Shown piece after piece: positions 11,830-24,019 of a stretch of DNA of 64,000 nt (positions are counted from its first letter, which is position 1; each line of letters opens with the position of its first letter). Location: NCBI GenBank assembly GCA_905183005.1, contig CAJJDO010000064.1:64695-128694 (forward strand), given 5' to 3'. The stretch is from Paramecium pentaurelia. Its lineage: Eukaryota; Ciliophora; Oligohymenophorea; Peniculida; Parameciidae. The notes beneath the pieces are model-generated. The model was given only the letters and a program-made list of their open reading frames with translations, ran no database searches and had not been told where the DNA came from. Made by a program: the position numbers and the translations under genes.

Positions 11830-14500
11830 ATGATTTCATAAAGCAGTAGTAGAAATCTTTTGGATAACCCAATGGGACCAGTCTTACAACATGATCCTCA
11901 TCCATTTAAAAGTTATGAAAAAGATAGGTCACCTTCGAGATTATCAATAGAATCTGAATAGTAGCCTAAGATAAATAATGGTGAAGGTATAAAGATGAGT
12001 ATTTACGAAACTGGAGAAAAAAAGAAAACTATAAATTTTAATATTGCTAGAAGAAAATCTACAAGACCATAATAAGTAAAAGTGTTGTAAATAAAAGTAA
12101 AATAAGCGTAAATCAGATTAAGCAAGAAAATTTGAAGGATTGTCAATCTTAAGAACCATGTAACAGAATTAACTCATTTAAAAATTTGCAAATACTCTAC
12201 TAATGAAATCATACATTTTATCTCAACATAATAAGTACCTTCTAAATTAAGAAAGCTATATTCAATCTAAAGTTGATAAAACAAAATACTAAAGTATAAA
12301 TATTTGTAATATTAAACAGATAAAAATTAAAGTAGTACTACAAATATATTTGCTCCAGGAAGTTAATTAGTGATGGTATGGGATGTGAGTGCTACATTCT
12401 TTCATTGTTTTAGTTTATGGCTATGTCCATTTGTATCATCTTTTGTGGATGATGATAGTTATAGTGCAGCAGAGATGTTTTTAATTATTCATATCATAAT
12501 TGATATCATTATCAATTTGAATAGACCTATTATGATTCAAGGAGAAATAATTTTTGATAAATTAGAAATTATATAACATTATTTTAAAGGATAATTACTG
12601 GAAGATCTTATAAGTTTAACAATGTGGTTTTTGATGTATTTTGATTTTAATAAAATACCTGTAACAAATGAGATAATAGCTTTTATTCTCTTAACAATTA
12701 CTATTTTGAAAGTAAAAAGAAATTATGAAAATTTTATAGAATCTCTATATTTATAAGGGGCTGTTAATTAATTGGTTGATCTTATAACTCTAATTTTGAT
12801 GATATATTTCTTTGCTCATTTAATGGCTTGTGTATTTCATCATGTTGGTGATATAACATCAAATAGTGAGAATTGTTGGTTAATTCATTATAATCTTTTA
12901 CACAAATCCATTTCAGTTAAATACAATCATTCATTTTATTGGGCTACTATGACAATGGTAACTGTTGGTTATGGAGACATTACACCATAAAATGAAGCAG
13001 AATTAGTTACTGTTAATTTACTTATGTTGTTATCAAGTTGTATGTTTGGATACTCAATGAGTTCTATTGGAATGATTCTTAAGAGTATTTAAGATGCCAA
13101 ATATAAATGTAAAAGATCTCTAATTTTAATGAATTCATATATGAGATAAAGTCAAGTTGATTAATAGATATAAAGTAGAGTAAGAGATTTTATAAAATAC
13201 TAAGTTGAAATGGAATCAAAAGAAAATAATGAAGATGTCAATCAAATTATAAATGATTTACCTAATTAATTAAAGTAAGAATTATAAACAAATGTATAAA
13301 TGAACATTATGTAAAAAATTAAAATAATAACAACATAATTTACAAAGTAAACTTAATCAGAAGTATCTTAAAATCTCTTATAATTAAAATTTACACCAGG
13401 AGATTATATTTATCATTAAGATTAATTTGACAATAATTTGTAATTAATTTAACAATTTATTTTATAGATATTATATAAAAGAAGGATAAATTTAAATTAC
13501 AGAAGAAAAGAGTGGAAAAGTATTATAAATAATTAAATCTTCTAGTACTTTTGGAGAATATTAATTTTTTACTGGCCTTACTACTAAAACTTGTGCATAA
13601 AGTATAGGATTTTCTGAAGTTTATTAAATTAAAAGAGATATATTTCTTAAAATTATAAGATCTTCCAATAAAGATTTTGAAAGATTTCACAATATCAAAG
13701 ATAATTTAATCCTTAATTCAAATTATTTTGTAATATTCTAAAATTGTAATTTCTGCAAGATGTATACTCATTCAAATATCGATTGTCCATTACTCAATTA
13801 TAAACCAGATCCACAAATCATATCAATAAGAGAATAAAGAAAATATCCATTTCAATAAAGGAAGTCATTTGTACGAATGGGTAATAAAATAAAATCATTA
13901 TTTATCCAATAACAAATTACTAAGGCAGTTGAGGAATTTTTGGAAAAGTAGAGCACATTTCATGAAGTAATTAGAGAAATTCAAAAGCATTCTGAAGAAA
14001 GTCCTAATACTTAATAACAATAATAAACAGTTTAAATTGAAATAAAGAACAATGAAGATTAACCTATAGAAAATTTAGGATCTCATCTGAATCCTTCTAC
14101 TAATGCAACAATCAATACTGGACCTCCATCTTTAGCTATGATGAAAGGTAAATCTAGTAGATATGTTTTCAATCCTTCATCTAAAGGGTCTCATCCTAAA
14201 AATTATTATGTAATGGAAAATAATAAAGAAGTTACTAAGGAACTGATATTTAAGGAAAATTCATTTATTTACTATCTTTATTTTATTTACCAATTTCACT
14301 CAAATGAAATAGATTAGATTAAAGAATATTAGAATTATATGCCTTAAAATAATTGTTCCAATTCTATTAAACTGAGAGAGAAATTTCTTGATAAAAATGC
14401 TGTTAGACAAGGATTAGATTTAAATGGTTTAACAAAAACATATACTCCTATTAGAAATAGAGATTTACTATAATCATAAATATTTTAACCTCATTGTTGA
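11830..14500 (+). CDS. Six-TM K+ channel with cyclic-nucleotide-binding-like domain and CCHC zinc knuckle, 864 aa (channel 1)
   Basis: EAG/CNG-superfamily channel. After a ~160-residue cytoplasmic N-terminus come TM segments, then a pore helix and selectivity filter (ATMTMVTVGYGDITP, about residue 360) with the K+ signature GYGD, S6, a C-linker and a CNBD-like beta-roll (PGDYIYH ... FGEYQFFTG). The S4 region has few basic residues. The phosphate-binding cassette lacks the usual Pro-Arg-Ala, so cyclic nucleotide binding is doubtful. At 13745-13786 a Cys-x2-Cys-x4-His-x4-Cys motif (CNFCKMYTHSNIDC) follows the CNBD. Introns: 12076-12097 (22 nt, AAG end), 12294-12319 (26 nt, CAG end) and 13440-13467 (28 nt). 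Stop TGA 14498-14500. It is followed 82 bp later by a second channel of the same family, so this looks like a tandem pair. Confidence 0.88.
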
Positions 14501-14582
14501 AATCCAAATATGAAATATCAACATTTTTTCAATAAATCAATCAAGAATAATCTATTTACTAAAATATTAATATTTATAAATA

Positions 14583-17232
14583 ATGGATTCACCTAGTATA
14601 ATTGTCTTGAATACTGATATGCCAAGAGGACCATAGCTTTCTCCAAGATCTTCTTATATCAGGTATGTTAAAGATTGTTCATCTTCATATATATAATAAG
14701 AAAGTGAAAGAAATTAAGATGAAATACTCAGTTAAAACATAAGCGAGTCTCATAAAGAAATGAATTTAGCTTATATGACATCATTTAGAAGCACATCTAA
14801 AAAATTAGAACCATTAAAATTTACTTAGATAGCAAAATAAAATAAAATCATAGAGAAATTCAAAAACAATCTGTTATAATTTTCATACATAATGCCATAG
14901 AAATTTAAAGCTAAATTATTATCAATTGAAAATTATTTATAGAAGGATAAACTCAAAAAAGCATTAAGTATATAATATTATTAATTTTTAGCTTAGAATA
15001 GAAGTAAAAATTAAAATAATATCATATCTCCATCAAACATATATTTATTTTATTGGGAAATATTCAATATTCTTTTACTATTTATTTCTCTTTGGATTTG
15101 TGCTCTTGTTGTATCATTTCCAAATTCAAAAGAAATAAGTTTTTACTCTTTTGGATGTTTATTTATAACATCCAATATTATCGAGATAATTATTTCAATA
15201 AATAAAGAAATCTATATTGAAGGATAAATAATAAATACTAGAAGCGATATTCTTCTTAATTACTTTGCTAAATCATCTCATTTAGATGTTTGTTCAATAA
15301 TGATATGGAGTATGATATCTTTTAGTGCTATTGAATAAAATAGTTTTATTCAAATATTTGCAATCCTCCTTTTGATTATTATTTTTGCTAGGATCTTTCG
15401 AGTTTATGATTATATTGTTGAATAATTATATTAAAAAGGGTTTGGTGGTTATGCTTTTGATCTTTTAACATTAGTAATAAGTATATATTTTTTTGCTCAT
15501 ATAATGGCTTGTTTGTGGTTGATGGTTGGATTGAATTCAAATGGTGAAAGAATGAATTGGATTAGAGATAATGATTTAGAAAATGAATCTATTTGGACTT
15601 AATATAATAATGCATTTTATTGGGCTACAATGACAATGGTAACAGTTGGATATGGAGATATTACACCTAAGAATAATTATGAAATGGCATTTGCTAATGT
15701 AGCTATGTTTTTTTCAAGTTGTGTATTTGCTTATTCAATGAATGCAATTGGAATATTATTGAAAGGTTTTAATGATGTAAAATAAAATTACAAGTAATAA
15801 ATTGAAATTATTATAAGAAAGTCAGTCATAATAATGAATTAATATATGAAATCTAATAATGTTGATGATTAAATTTAAAATAAAGTAAGAAATAATCTAA
15901 AATATTTAATATATAATTAAGAAGGTGATAATATTGATGCAAATAAATTAGTTAATAAATTATCTTTAGGACTTTAATAAGAATTATAGGCAGATATACT
16001 TGGAAAGATTATAAAGAATATAAAAGTATTGTCTTGTAATTTTAGTAAATAAATTTTACAAGAGATATAAGGATTAGTAAAGATAGTTTAATTTTCACCA
16101 GGAGAATTTATATAAAAAGGGGAAAATGTATTAAATGATGATGATCTATATTTGTAAGAATTATAATAAAAATATTAGATTTTATATAATTAAAGGGAAT
16201 GTGAACTTTATTTAAAATACTACAAATTCATTAATTTATAAATTAGGACCAGGAGAAACATTTAATTAATATGAATTTTTTACTGGTTTTGGTGATAAGA
16301 AAATTGATATAATAAGTGATGATTTTTGTTAATTAGTGAAATTAAATAAATCATAGTTTATAAAATTAATATTGGAATCTAAAAAAGATTGGGAAATATA
16401 TCATTCAATTAAAGATAATGCTGCAAATAATAATGATTTAATTGATTTAAATTATAAATGCTAATTTTGTCATAGAAGTACACATTTAAGATAAAATTGT
16501 CCTTTACTTTCTTATTAACCTAATATTTAACATAAATTAAAAAAATAATAATAATTAAAACTAAAATAAAATAGATCATAAGTAAGTAGAAATTGTGTAA
16601 AATTAAATAGTAAAATGATTTTGGAAGAAGTAAAAATGACTATTTAATAATATATGATGAATAATATTACTGATTTTACTGAAAATCTTTCAAGAAAAGA
16701 ATCAAAAATAATAGAATAAGATGATGATTAATAATTTAAAAAGATAGAATTTATATCTAGTACTCCTATATATGCTAGAAATACTCCAGCAAAAAAAACA
16801 ACTATTATTTAGAATCTTGGAAGTTAAAATTATATTCGAAGTAAATTTTCAGCTGGAACTCCATTAAGAGCAAATAATCAACTTAAATTTAATAAAGAAA
16901 CATCTCATTAAAATTCAACAAATCAATCTTAACCAATCGTATCTCAAACTAATTTATAACCAACACTTTCTTTTAAAATGCTTGATCATGTTTTCGATTC
17001 TATGAAGTTTACATATATTAACATAGATAAAATGTAAAATTATATTAATTATCTACCTCATAATAATTTAAGAAGGATTTTAATTTAAATGGATACTTAA
17101 AATTAATAGATTAGAGATAATACAAAAGGATAAATCAAAGTAGATAAATCTTTTGGATTTACTGCAAAATTAAGAAGTTAAAAGTAGAAAAATAATGCTT
17201 CAAAATTAAATTAATTTAACATAAAACTTTGA
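14583..17232 (+). CDS. Six-TM K+ channel with cyclic-nucleotide-binding-like domain and CCHC zinc knuckle, 874 aa (channel 2)
   Basis: Same architecture as its upstream neighbour: cytoplasmic N-terminus, TM helices (for example YFFAHIMACLWLMVG as S5), filter ATMTMVTVGYGDITP near residue 352, S6 (FFSSCVFAYSMNAIGILL), C-linker and CNBD-like domain (FSPGEFIQKGENV, then PGETFNQYEFFTGF). The cassette has FNQYEF where FGE(L/I)A is usual, so it is more degenerate than channel 1. A CCHC knuckle (CQFCHRSTHLRQNC) is at 16459-16500. The C-terminal 240 residues are polar and Gln/Asn-rich. The single inferred intron, 16154-16178 (25 nt, TAG end), lies within the CNBD at the same place as an intron in channels 1 and 4. 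Stop TGA 17230-17232. Confidence 0.88.
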
Positions 17233-17253
17233 ATTTAATATTATTAATTTTAA

Positions 17254-19111
17254 ATGGCTGAAAGGCACAGATTTTCCAGCTAACAAAAACTTCCAACCTT
17301 AGATTTTTCATAAGTAAATCGATTTCCAACAGAAGGAATTAATGTTAATGTATTGTCTTTTAAATGATATAGATTACAGTCTAATCAGGTGATGCTTAAT
17401 TTGTTAGTTTTCGATCTTTAAATGAGTTGAATCCAAAACTTAATTTCCCTACAAATACAAATGATTCTTCATCATAATAAATAAATTAAACAATCTAAAA
17501 TGATTTAACTAAAAATAAGAAAATGATCTTAATGTTAAGAAAGACTCTTTATAAATAAGACTATGAATACTAAGGTTATTAATAAAATATGATAGTAATC
17601 ATTTCTATAATATTAGAAATAAATAAGAACTGTTACTAGAATGTAAAAATAAGTCAAAAAAGTTCCACATCGAATTGATCCTTTTAATAATATTATCGAT
17701 AAATCTCCTAATAATATTCAATAAATTGCCAAAAAAAAAGTGTCTTATCCTATGTATTTTAATGGAGCCTTTTTCTCCAAATTATAACATAGTTGGATAC
17801 CTACTATTCGAGAAAATACAATGGCAGCTGATTTTTAAAACAAAATATATATGTTCGGTGGAATAGGAAGTGAAGTTATGGGTGATTTAATTGAATATGA
17901 AATATAAACTAAAAAATTTAGAGAGATTAAATAAAATGGTGATATTCCTTTAAATCGTTATGGTCATTGTTTACATAGTATTGGTTATCCAATGATTTTG
18001 TCAACTCAATTTTCATATGATAATCAATAATATACTTAAATTAATGGAAAATAACTTATCATGTATGGAGGTGAAATGCAATATAATGCAGCATTAAGAT
18101 TAAGAGAAAATTTAAGTGATACAAGAATTTTTGATTTAGAAACAAAAACATGGTAATTATTAAAACCAAATTATGAAAATATTCCTGAAAGTCGAAGATC
18201 TTTTGGAAGTTGTATAGTAGGAAAAGGATTAATTGTTATGGGTGGTATAAGAAGTAAATTTTCAAATTTTAATGATATTCATTATTTGAATTTAAGTATC
18301 TATTAATTATTACAATTTAGATCTTTGTAAATGGAATCCATTAGATACATATAAGAATCCTTTTAATAAAGGATTGGCATTCTAATAATTAGTTTGTGCT
18401 TATAATAAGCCATAATTGATTTTTGAGAAAAAAGATACAAGAGGCAAACCTTATAAAGCATTAGAATATGAAGGTATTTACTGTTTTGGAGGATGCTACA
18501 TAGACGATGATAAAAATACATAATTCTACAATCATTTTATGGCACTTTTAAAATTAGATTAACCAAATAATCCTTGGGTTATTCCAGAAACTTCAGGTAA
18601 ACCACCTCTTCCAAGAATTCAACATACTGCCTCATATGTATAAGATATGAATATTATTATTATCTTTGGTGGTAGAGATGATTCTAGGAGCCATCCTTAT
18701 TTTAATGACTTATTTGCATATAAAATTTGTGAAAAAGAATGGGTTTAATTAGATGTATATGGTAATGTTCCAAGACCAAGAGCTTCTCATTCTGCTGTGG
18801 CATACAAAAGTTAAGTATTATACTTTGGAGGAGTAAGTATGAATGGATATTTGGAATTTTCAGTAAATGTTGCAGAGTTTAATCAAAACTAAATTCGACA
18901 ATTGCAATCAGAAATGAAAACATATGAATCAACGACAAATATATAATCTCCTAAAGAAGAATATTAAAGGCAGTCAATTTTAAGTAAATAGTATTTCTCT
19001 TTGCATTAAATTGCACCTATTTAAAAACCAGGAGAAATGACAAAGGCTGAGGAAGTGAATTAAAAGATTTAATAATTGTCATTCACTAACTTTCCTCTAC
19101 ATCTTAAATGA
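17254..19111 (+). CDS. Kelch-repeat protein, 595 aa
   Basis: Starts 21 bp after channel 2. The first ~120 residues are polar. From about residue 150 kelch blades follow, recognised by Gly-Gly pairs after hydrophobic strands: KIYMFGGIGSEV, QLIMYGGEMQYN, GLIVMGGIRSKF, GIYCFGGCYIDD, NIIIIFGGRDDS and VLYFGGVSMNG, so about six blades that could close one propeller. A Gln-rich tail of ~90 residues follows. Introns: 17350-17372 (23 nt), 17595-17616 (22 nt) and 18296-18320 (25 nt), all TAG-ending and all needed for frame. Stop TGA 19109-19111. There is no BTB, F-box or other catalytic domain, so a scaffold role is likely and the partner is unknown. Confidence 0.85.
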
Positions 19112-19701
19112 ACTATGTGATTGACATATTATGAATAATTATTTAGATTAATTTAATATTAACTGTATTCAAATACAAGAGAAAGGATATGATAATAAAT
19201 GCCTTGATCTTTACTTTATATATATATATATTTATTATACTAATCTAGTTGTTTTTAAGTATTTTTACCAGTTTAATTAAAATTTTTATTAATTGTTTTA
19301 AGAAGTTTAGTTTACCGAATATACTTTCTTATTCATATTTTATATATATCTAATCAAATAATGAAAAGAGACATACTTATAACATATAAAATTGGTATTA
19401 ATATTATAGTATATTCATAATGATTTTATCTGATATTTAATATGAACTAAACCCTAGATTATGTTGATATGATAAAAATCTATAAACATTTGTGAAAAGT
19501 ATGATTAAATTAAAAAAAATAATAATATTAATGAAGGATTGGTATTTCAATTTATAAAATCATTAATATTTAGATTTGAAATTTATTGATTAATTCTGTT
19601 ATTAAATTGTTTCTCTAATTTTAGTAATTACTATAAATAGTGAAATAATTTCATATAAATTTCCTTTGGTTTGATTATTAAGTATTAATAACTTAAAAAA
19701 A
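19112..19701. other. AT-rich intergenic region (590 bp)
   Basis: Separates the kelch gene from the Cys-rich surface protein gene. I see no open frame or RNA gene, only short AT runs. It should contain the promoter of the downstream gene. Confidence 0.55.
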
Positions 19702-20804
19702 ATGAATTACTTAATAGTAGCTACTCTTATATTATTCACTGCAGCTGATAAAATCAAGTGCCCACTTGAAATTGATACATCAGTATCTTGTACAAAAGAA
19801 AATTAACCTGTATGTGCCTTTTCATTAGAAGGATATGTAAGATTTAAACTTATATTTAGTAATTGGGAACTTTTGAGAATCCTTGTTTTGCTTGTAGAGC
19901 TGAAAAAGCTAGTTATTATGAACTTGATGCATGTATCATGACAACAAAACCTTAAGAACCAATAAATTCAGATTCTGGAAATAATTCATCTACAACATCA
20001 AATACAATATACAAATGTGATATTCCAAAATCTGATAGTCCTATATGTCCAGCTGTGTAAGATTTAAAAATAATAAATATAGTTATAAACCTACTTGTGG
20101 TTTGTTCATTCCTAGTATTCAATGTTTAAAGGCTCCTTGTGGAAGATCATTTGGAAATGAATGTGAAGCCTGTTCTGATAAAAATATTGAATCATATTTT
20201 TATGGAGAATGTGAAGAAATTCCTAAAGAGTATCTTTTTAATTTAATAATTTTTAGAGATCCATAAAATCCTCCAGATGATAGTATTACATATTGCACAG
20301 AACCCAGACCTGAAATTTGTACTGATGAATATACAGATACTTGTGCTTTCATATCAACCCCATGTTTTTCAGATTCTTGTATGAAACCTGCTGGAAATTA
20401 TTGTGATGCTTGTACTAGAAAAGATGTAGTTGGATATGTTAAACAATCTTGTGATAAATACAAGTAAGTATTTGTATTAATTCATTAGATAAGTGTATGA
20501 ATAAGATCAAAATGATCTTGATGACAAATAACCTGATACTTAGAATGATAACGAAGCTTAAGATTTAGATTCATAAAACTATGCCATATAATAAAAATGT
20601 AATACAAAGCCAAGTTCTTGTGATAATGTTGTAAAAGAAGTTTGTGCAACATATACTTGCAATGATACAACTTGTCAAAAAGAATATTAAAATGAATGCT
20701 AAGCTTGCTTAGAATCAACAACTATTTCATATATCTGGGGTAAGTGTTAAACTTTATCTGGAACTATCCTGAGTTTGGCCTTATTAATACAGATAATCAT
20801 ATGA
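19702..20804 (+). CDS. Cys-rich, probably GPI-anchored surface protein, 333 aa
   Basis: An N-terminal signal peptide (MNYLIVATLILFTAADKIKC) is followed by an ectodomain with regularly spaced cysteines, including repeated CxAC modules: NPCFACRAE, ECEACSDKN, YCDACTRKD and CQACLEST. The C-terminus ends in a hydrophobic tail (SGTILSLALLIQIII) directly before the stop, as expected of a GPI-attachment signal. This layout matches ciliate surface antigens in style, though it is much smaller than classical immobilisation antigens. Four introns: 19837-19859 (23 nt), 20057-20082 (26 nt), 20230-20256 (27 nt) and 20464-20488 (25 nt). The 27-nt one is a multiple of three without TGA, so its removal rests on consensus ends and on the otherwise out-of-place hydrophobic residues it would encode. 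Stop TGA 20802-20804. Confidence 0.8.
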
Positions 20805-22048
20805 AATAATTGAAAATATAATATCATACACATACAATTAATATATCTTTATAAATACTATTAAGACATTTATTTATTTAAAATATATATATATATATAA
20901 ATAAGATTTACAAGAATAATATTTATATAATATTCAGATCATTTAATTTCTGAAATCTCAATATAGTTTAATTATTAATGTTCTATTAAATCATTTAAAG
21001 ATTCTTTTTGAAAAATTCCCTCAATAATGATTATTGCTAAAGCATTCATAAAAAACTAAGAAAACATCAACTATTATTTTTATCAGTAGTGATAATAATT
21101 ACTATAAAAAATAAATTAATATATATAAGTATTATTGTTAGTATAAAATAGTTAATACACATTATTGTATTAGTTGATTGTATCTTGATCTAAGTAAGTT
21201 TTGTATTTAATTTTAGCAAATTAAAAAAAAATGAATTATTTTTATTATTTAATCCATAATAGTATGTATCTATACTTAGCACTCCTTGTATTGATGTAAT
21301 AATGAATGCACAAAAATCAAATAAAAAATACTATTAATATTGATACCAAACCAATAAAAGACATTAAATCATTACAAATTACATTGCACTGATAAATTGT
21401 GATTATCAACAATATGATATAGCCAATAATATCTAACACTATCTTTAATGACCTATTGTAAAAAGGTAATCATTTCTTTATTTGTTTATAAAATAATAAT
21501 ATTAATAAATAATTCATAAAATAATCCTATGCTTTTAAAACTTTTTAACCAATTAATGGCTACTACACATTTAGTACTTACAACAAATATAAAATAAAAG
21601 ACTTAGAGTATCATCATCATCTGAATAATACTTATTACATATAATGCTCAATCAATTAATAATAAAATTGAATTATTCCTTACAAACATGGTTTTAGGTT
21701 TAATTATGAAATAATAGAGAATTACACTACTTATAATACCATCAATTAGACTCTTTTGAACATTAATAATTTGTTTAACATTTATATTATTCTGCCATTG
21801 AATTTAATTTTATTTATATAATACATATTTAGATTTGAATGTAGCAAAAGGCAATTCTATGATGGTTTTTAAGAATTTCTAAATTTAGACTTCTAAGTTC
21901 AATAATCTGTCAAAATAGCTTAAATCCGAATGAAAAGAGAATTGAAAATATGAAAGATGACCAAATTAAAATACGCAATATGATTCTTATAAAAGATTTG
22001 ATTAATTCAGATTTACAAATATTTGAGGTAATTTAATTATTGCTTGTA
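20805..22048 (+). other. Gene-poor stretch with decayed coding-like fragments
   Basis: No intact gene is found in 1.24 kb. At about 21231 an ATG follows an A-run, much like the start context of the Cys-rich gene (both read ATGAATTA), but TGA codons appear within ~30 codons. At 21535-21665 a + frame encodes INGYYTFSTYNKYKIKDL-like text before a TGA. Around 21835-22045 two overlapping + frames hold protein-like text (for example RFECSKRQFYDGFQEF, then MILIKDLINSDLQIFE) separated by a frame break. These look like remnants of one or two dead genes, but I cannot assign a family. The frame of the last fragment runs into the WNK gene, so an unrecognised 5' exon of that gene cannot be excluded. Confidence 0.35.
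20882..20901. repeat. (TA)n dinucleotide run
   Basis: Perfect or near-perfect alternating A/T run in the gap after the Cys-rich gene. Similar short runs occur elsewhere, for example near 10043-10062, and are unremarkable at this base composition. Confidence 0.6.
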
Positions 22049-23857
22049 ATGAAGTCTGGTGAAATAAATCAAAACATGAATGATGATACATCTCTTTCAT
22101 CTGATGATGAAGAACAGACCTCTAAAATAATAGAGAATGATCCTACAGGTCGCTTTAGTAAGGTATTAAAATAATATAATTTTTAGTACAATGAAGAGAT
22201 AGGAAAAGGAGCATATAAGAGTGTTTACAGAGGATATGATAATGAAAGTGGATGTGAAGTAGCATGGAATGTATTTTAATTAATGAATGTTTCTGAGAGT
22301 ATTTTACAATCCATATTATATATTAGATGAAATAAGAAGAGCTAGATAAGAAATTGCAATATTGAAAACATTGAAACATAAGAATATAATTAGTTTTATT
22401 CATTCTTGGTAAAGTAAATAGAAGAAAGAAATTGTTTTTATAACAGAAATTGTTAATGGAGGTTCATTAAAAAAGTAAGTTTCAAAGTATTATAAAATAG
22501 TTACCTTAGGAGAATTACAAGACCAAAGTTTAAAGTTATAAGATATTGGTGTAAATAGATTTTGGAAGGATTGGAATATATGCATTAACAAAATATTATC
22601 CATAGAGATTTGAAATGCGAAAATATATTGATTGACACAAACAATAATGAATTAAAAATAGGTGATCTTGGTTTATCAATATAGTAATCATAAATAATTA
22701 ATTAAGAGAATGTAATCAAATAATACAAGTTCAGTATTGGGAACTCCAGAATTTATGGCTCCAGAAATTTATCATGGAAATTATGATACTAAGGTTGATA
22801 TCTATGCTTTTGGAATGTGTATTCTAGAAATTGTGACTGGAATGAAACCTTTTTGTGAATGTAAAGGTGGAACTGGTTAAGTCATCAAAAAAGTTATGGA
22901 ATCTCAAAAACCTTAGAGTTTAGAGGTTATTTTGAATGAAAAAATTAAATCCATTATTTTAGAGTAAAAATATAATATTAAATTTAGATGTCTCAAACCT
23001 GCAAATGAGAGACCTACTGCCACTTAACTCTTACATTAATATTTTTAATCCACTAATAATGATGAAGACAATTCTCCTGTTTAATTAAATGAATCTCTTT
23101 TGAATTAGATTTCTCATGATAGCAAAAGTATATTATTTCTATATTTTCTAGATTCTTCCTTTTTCAAAAATAACTTATCTAAAAACATCACTGAACTTAA
23201 AGGAAATACTACCAATAACATTAATAATAACCTTACCAATTAAACTAATAAACTCATCCTCTTTCATGAATTCAATCCTAATTCTATGAAACAATCTGAA
23301 GTAAGACATTGTGAATAATAAAATAAGTTAAGCATGGATACTGCTGATGATTTCTCTATTGAATAATAATTTGGCAAATAATATAAAGAATATTATGTAT
23401 AATCTTATTATATATATTATAGATTACATAAAATGATGAAACCCTATTAGATTTAGAATAAAGATAAGAGAGAGAATTACAATTATTATTATCATTGCAT
23501 AAATAACAAAAAGCAGATCTCTCTAATAAACTTTAATAAACAAATAGATCAATTATACCATATGGATCAGGATTTTTATCATCAAAATCATTCTCTACAT
23601 TATTTGAGTTTAATAATGATTAGATTTAATAAATATAGGGAAATTAATAGTAATCTCAAATATTGAAAGTATTTCCTATTAGTGATAGTACTAATTCAGA
23701 AGAAAATGGAAGGAAAACAAACAATAAAGAAGATGACTCGAATATTATTTAATCAGTAAATTTAAATCTTATATATTAGAAACAACCATGTAAATTTTCT
23801 ACAGATGTTGTTATGTAATCAAAAGTTTAAAATGTCAGAACTCCTATTTAAGGTTGA
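22049..23857 (+). CDS. WNK-like Ser/Thr protein kinase, 543 aa
   Basis: The kinase domain spans about residues 45-290. The glycine loop reads IGKGAYKSVYRGYD with a Lys (GxYK) inside it, and the usual beta-3 Lys is missing: the strand reads CEVAWNVFQL, as in WNK kinases, which take the catalytic Lys from the glycine loop. Other motifs: IIHRDLKCENIL, KIGDLGLSI and SVLGTPEFMAPEIY (TPEFMAPE is WNK-typical). The C-terminal 250 residues are Asn/Gln-rich with a short coiled coil. Seven introns: 22163-22186, 22299-22326, 22475-22500, 22684-22708, 22964-22987, 23128-23151 and 23397-23422. The one at 22684-22708 ends GAG, which is unusual, so that junction is the weakest point. The start at 22049 is in frame with a second Met at 22076, giving 534 aa as the alternative. 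Confidence 0.82.
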
Positions 23858-24019
23858 ATATTAACATCAATTTAATGTTAATATTGACTATTTATTTATA
23901 AATATAAATTTTTCAAAAACATAAAAACCCTCATATTTTCTTTAAACATAATCCTAATTTTTATTATTATCAATTTCAAAATTAAAAACTATGTTTAAAA
24001 TTAAATGAAATAATATAAA

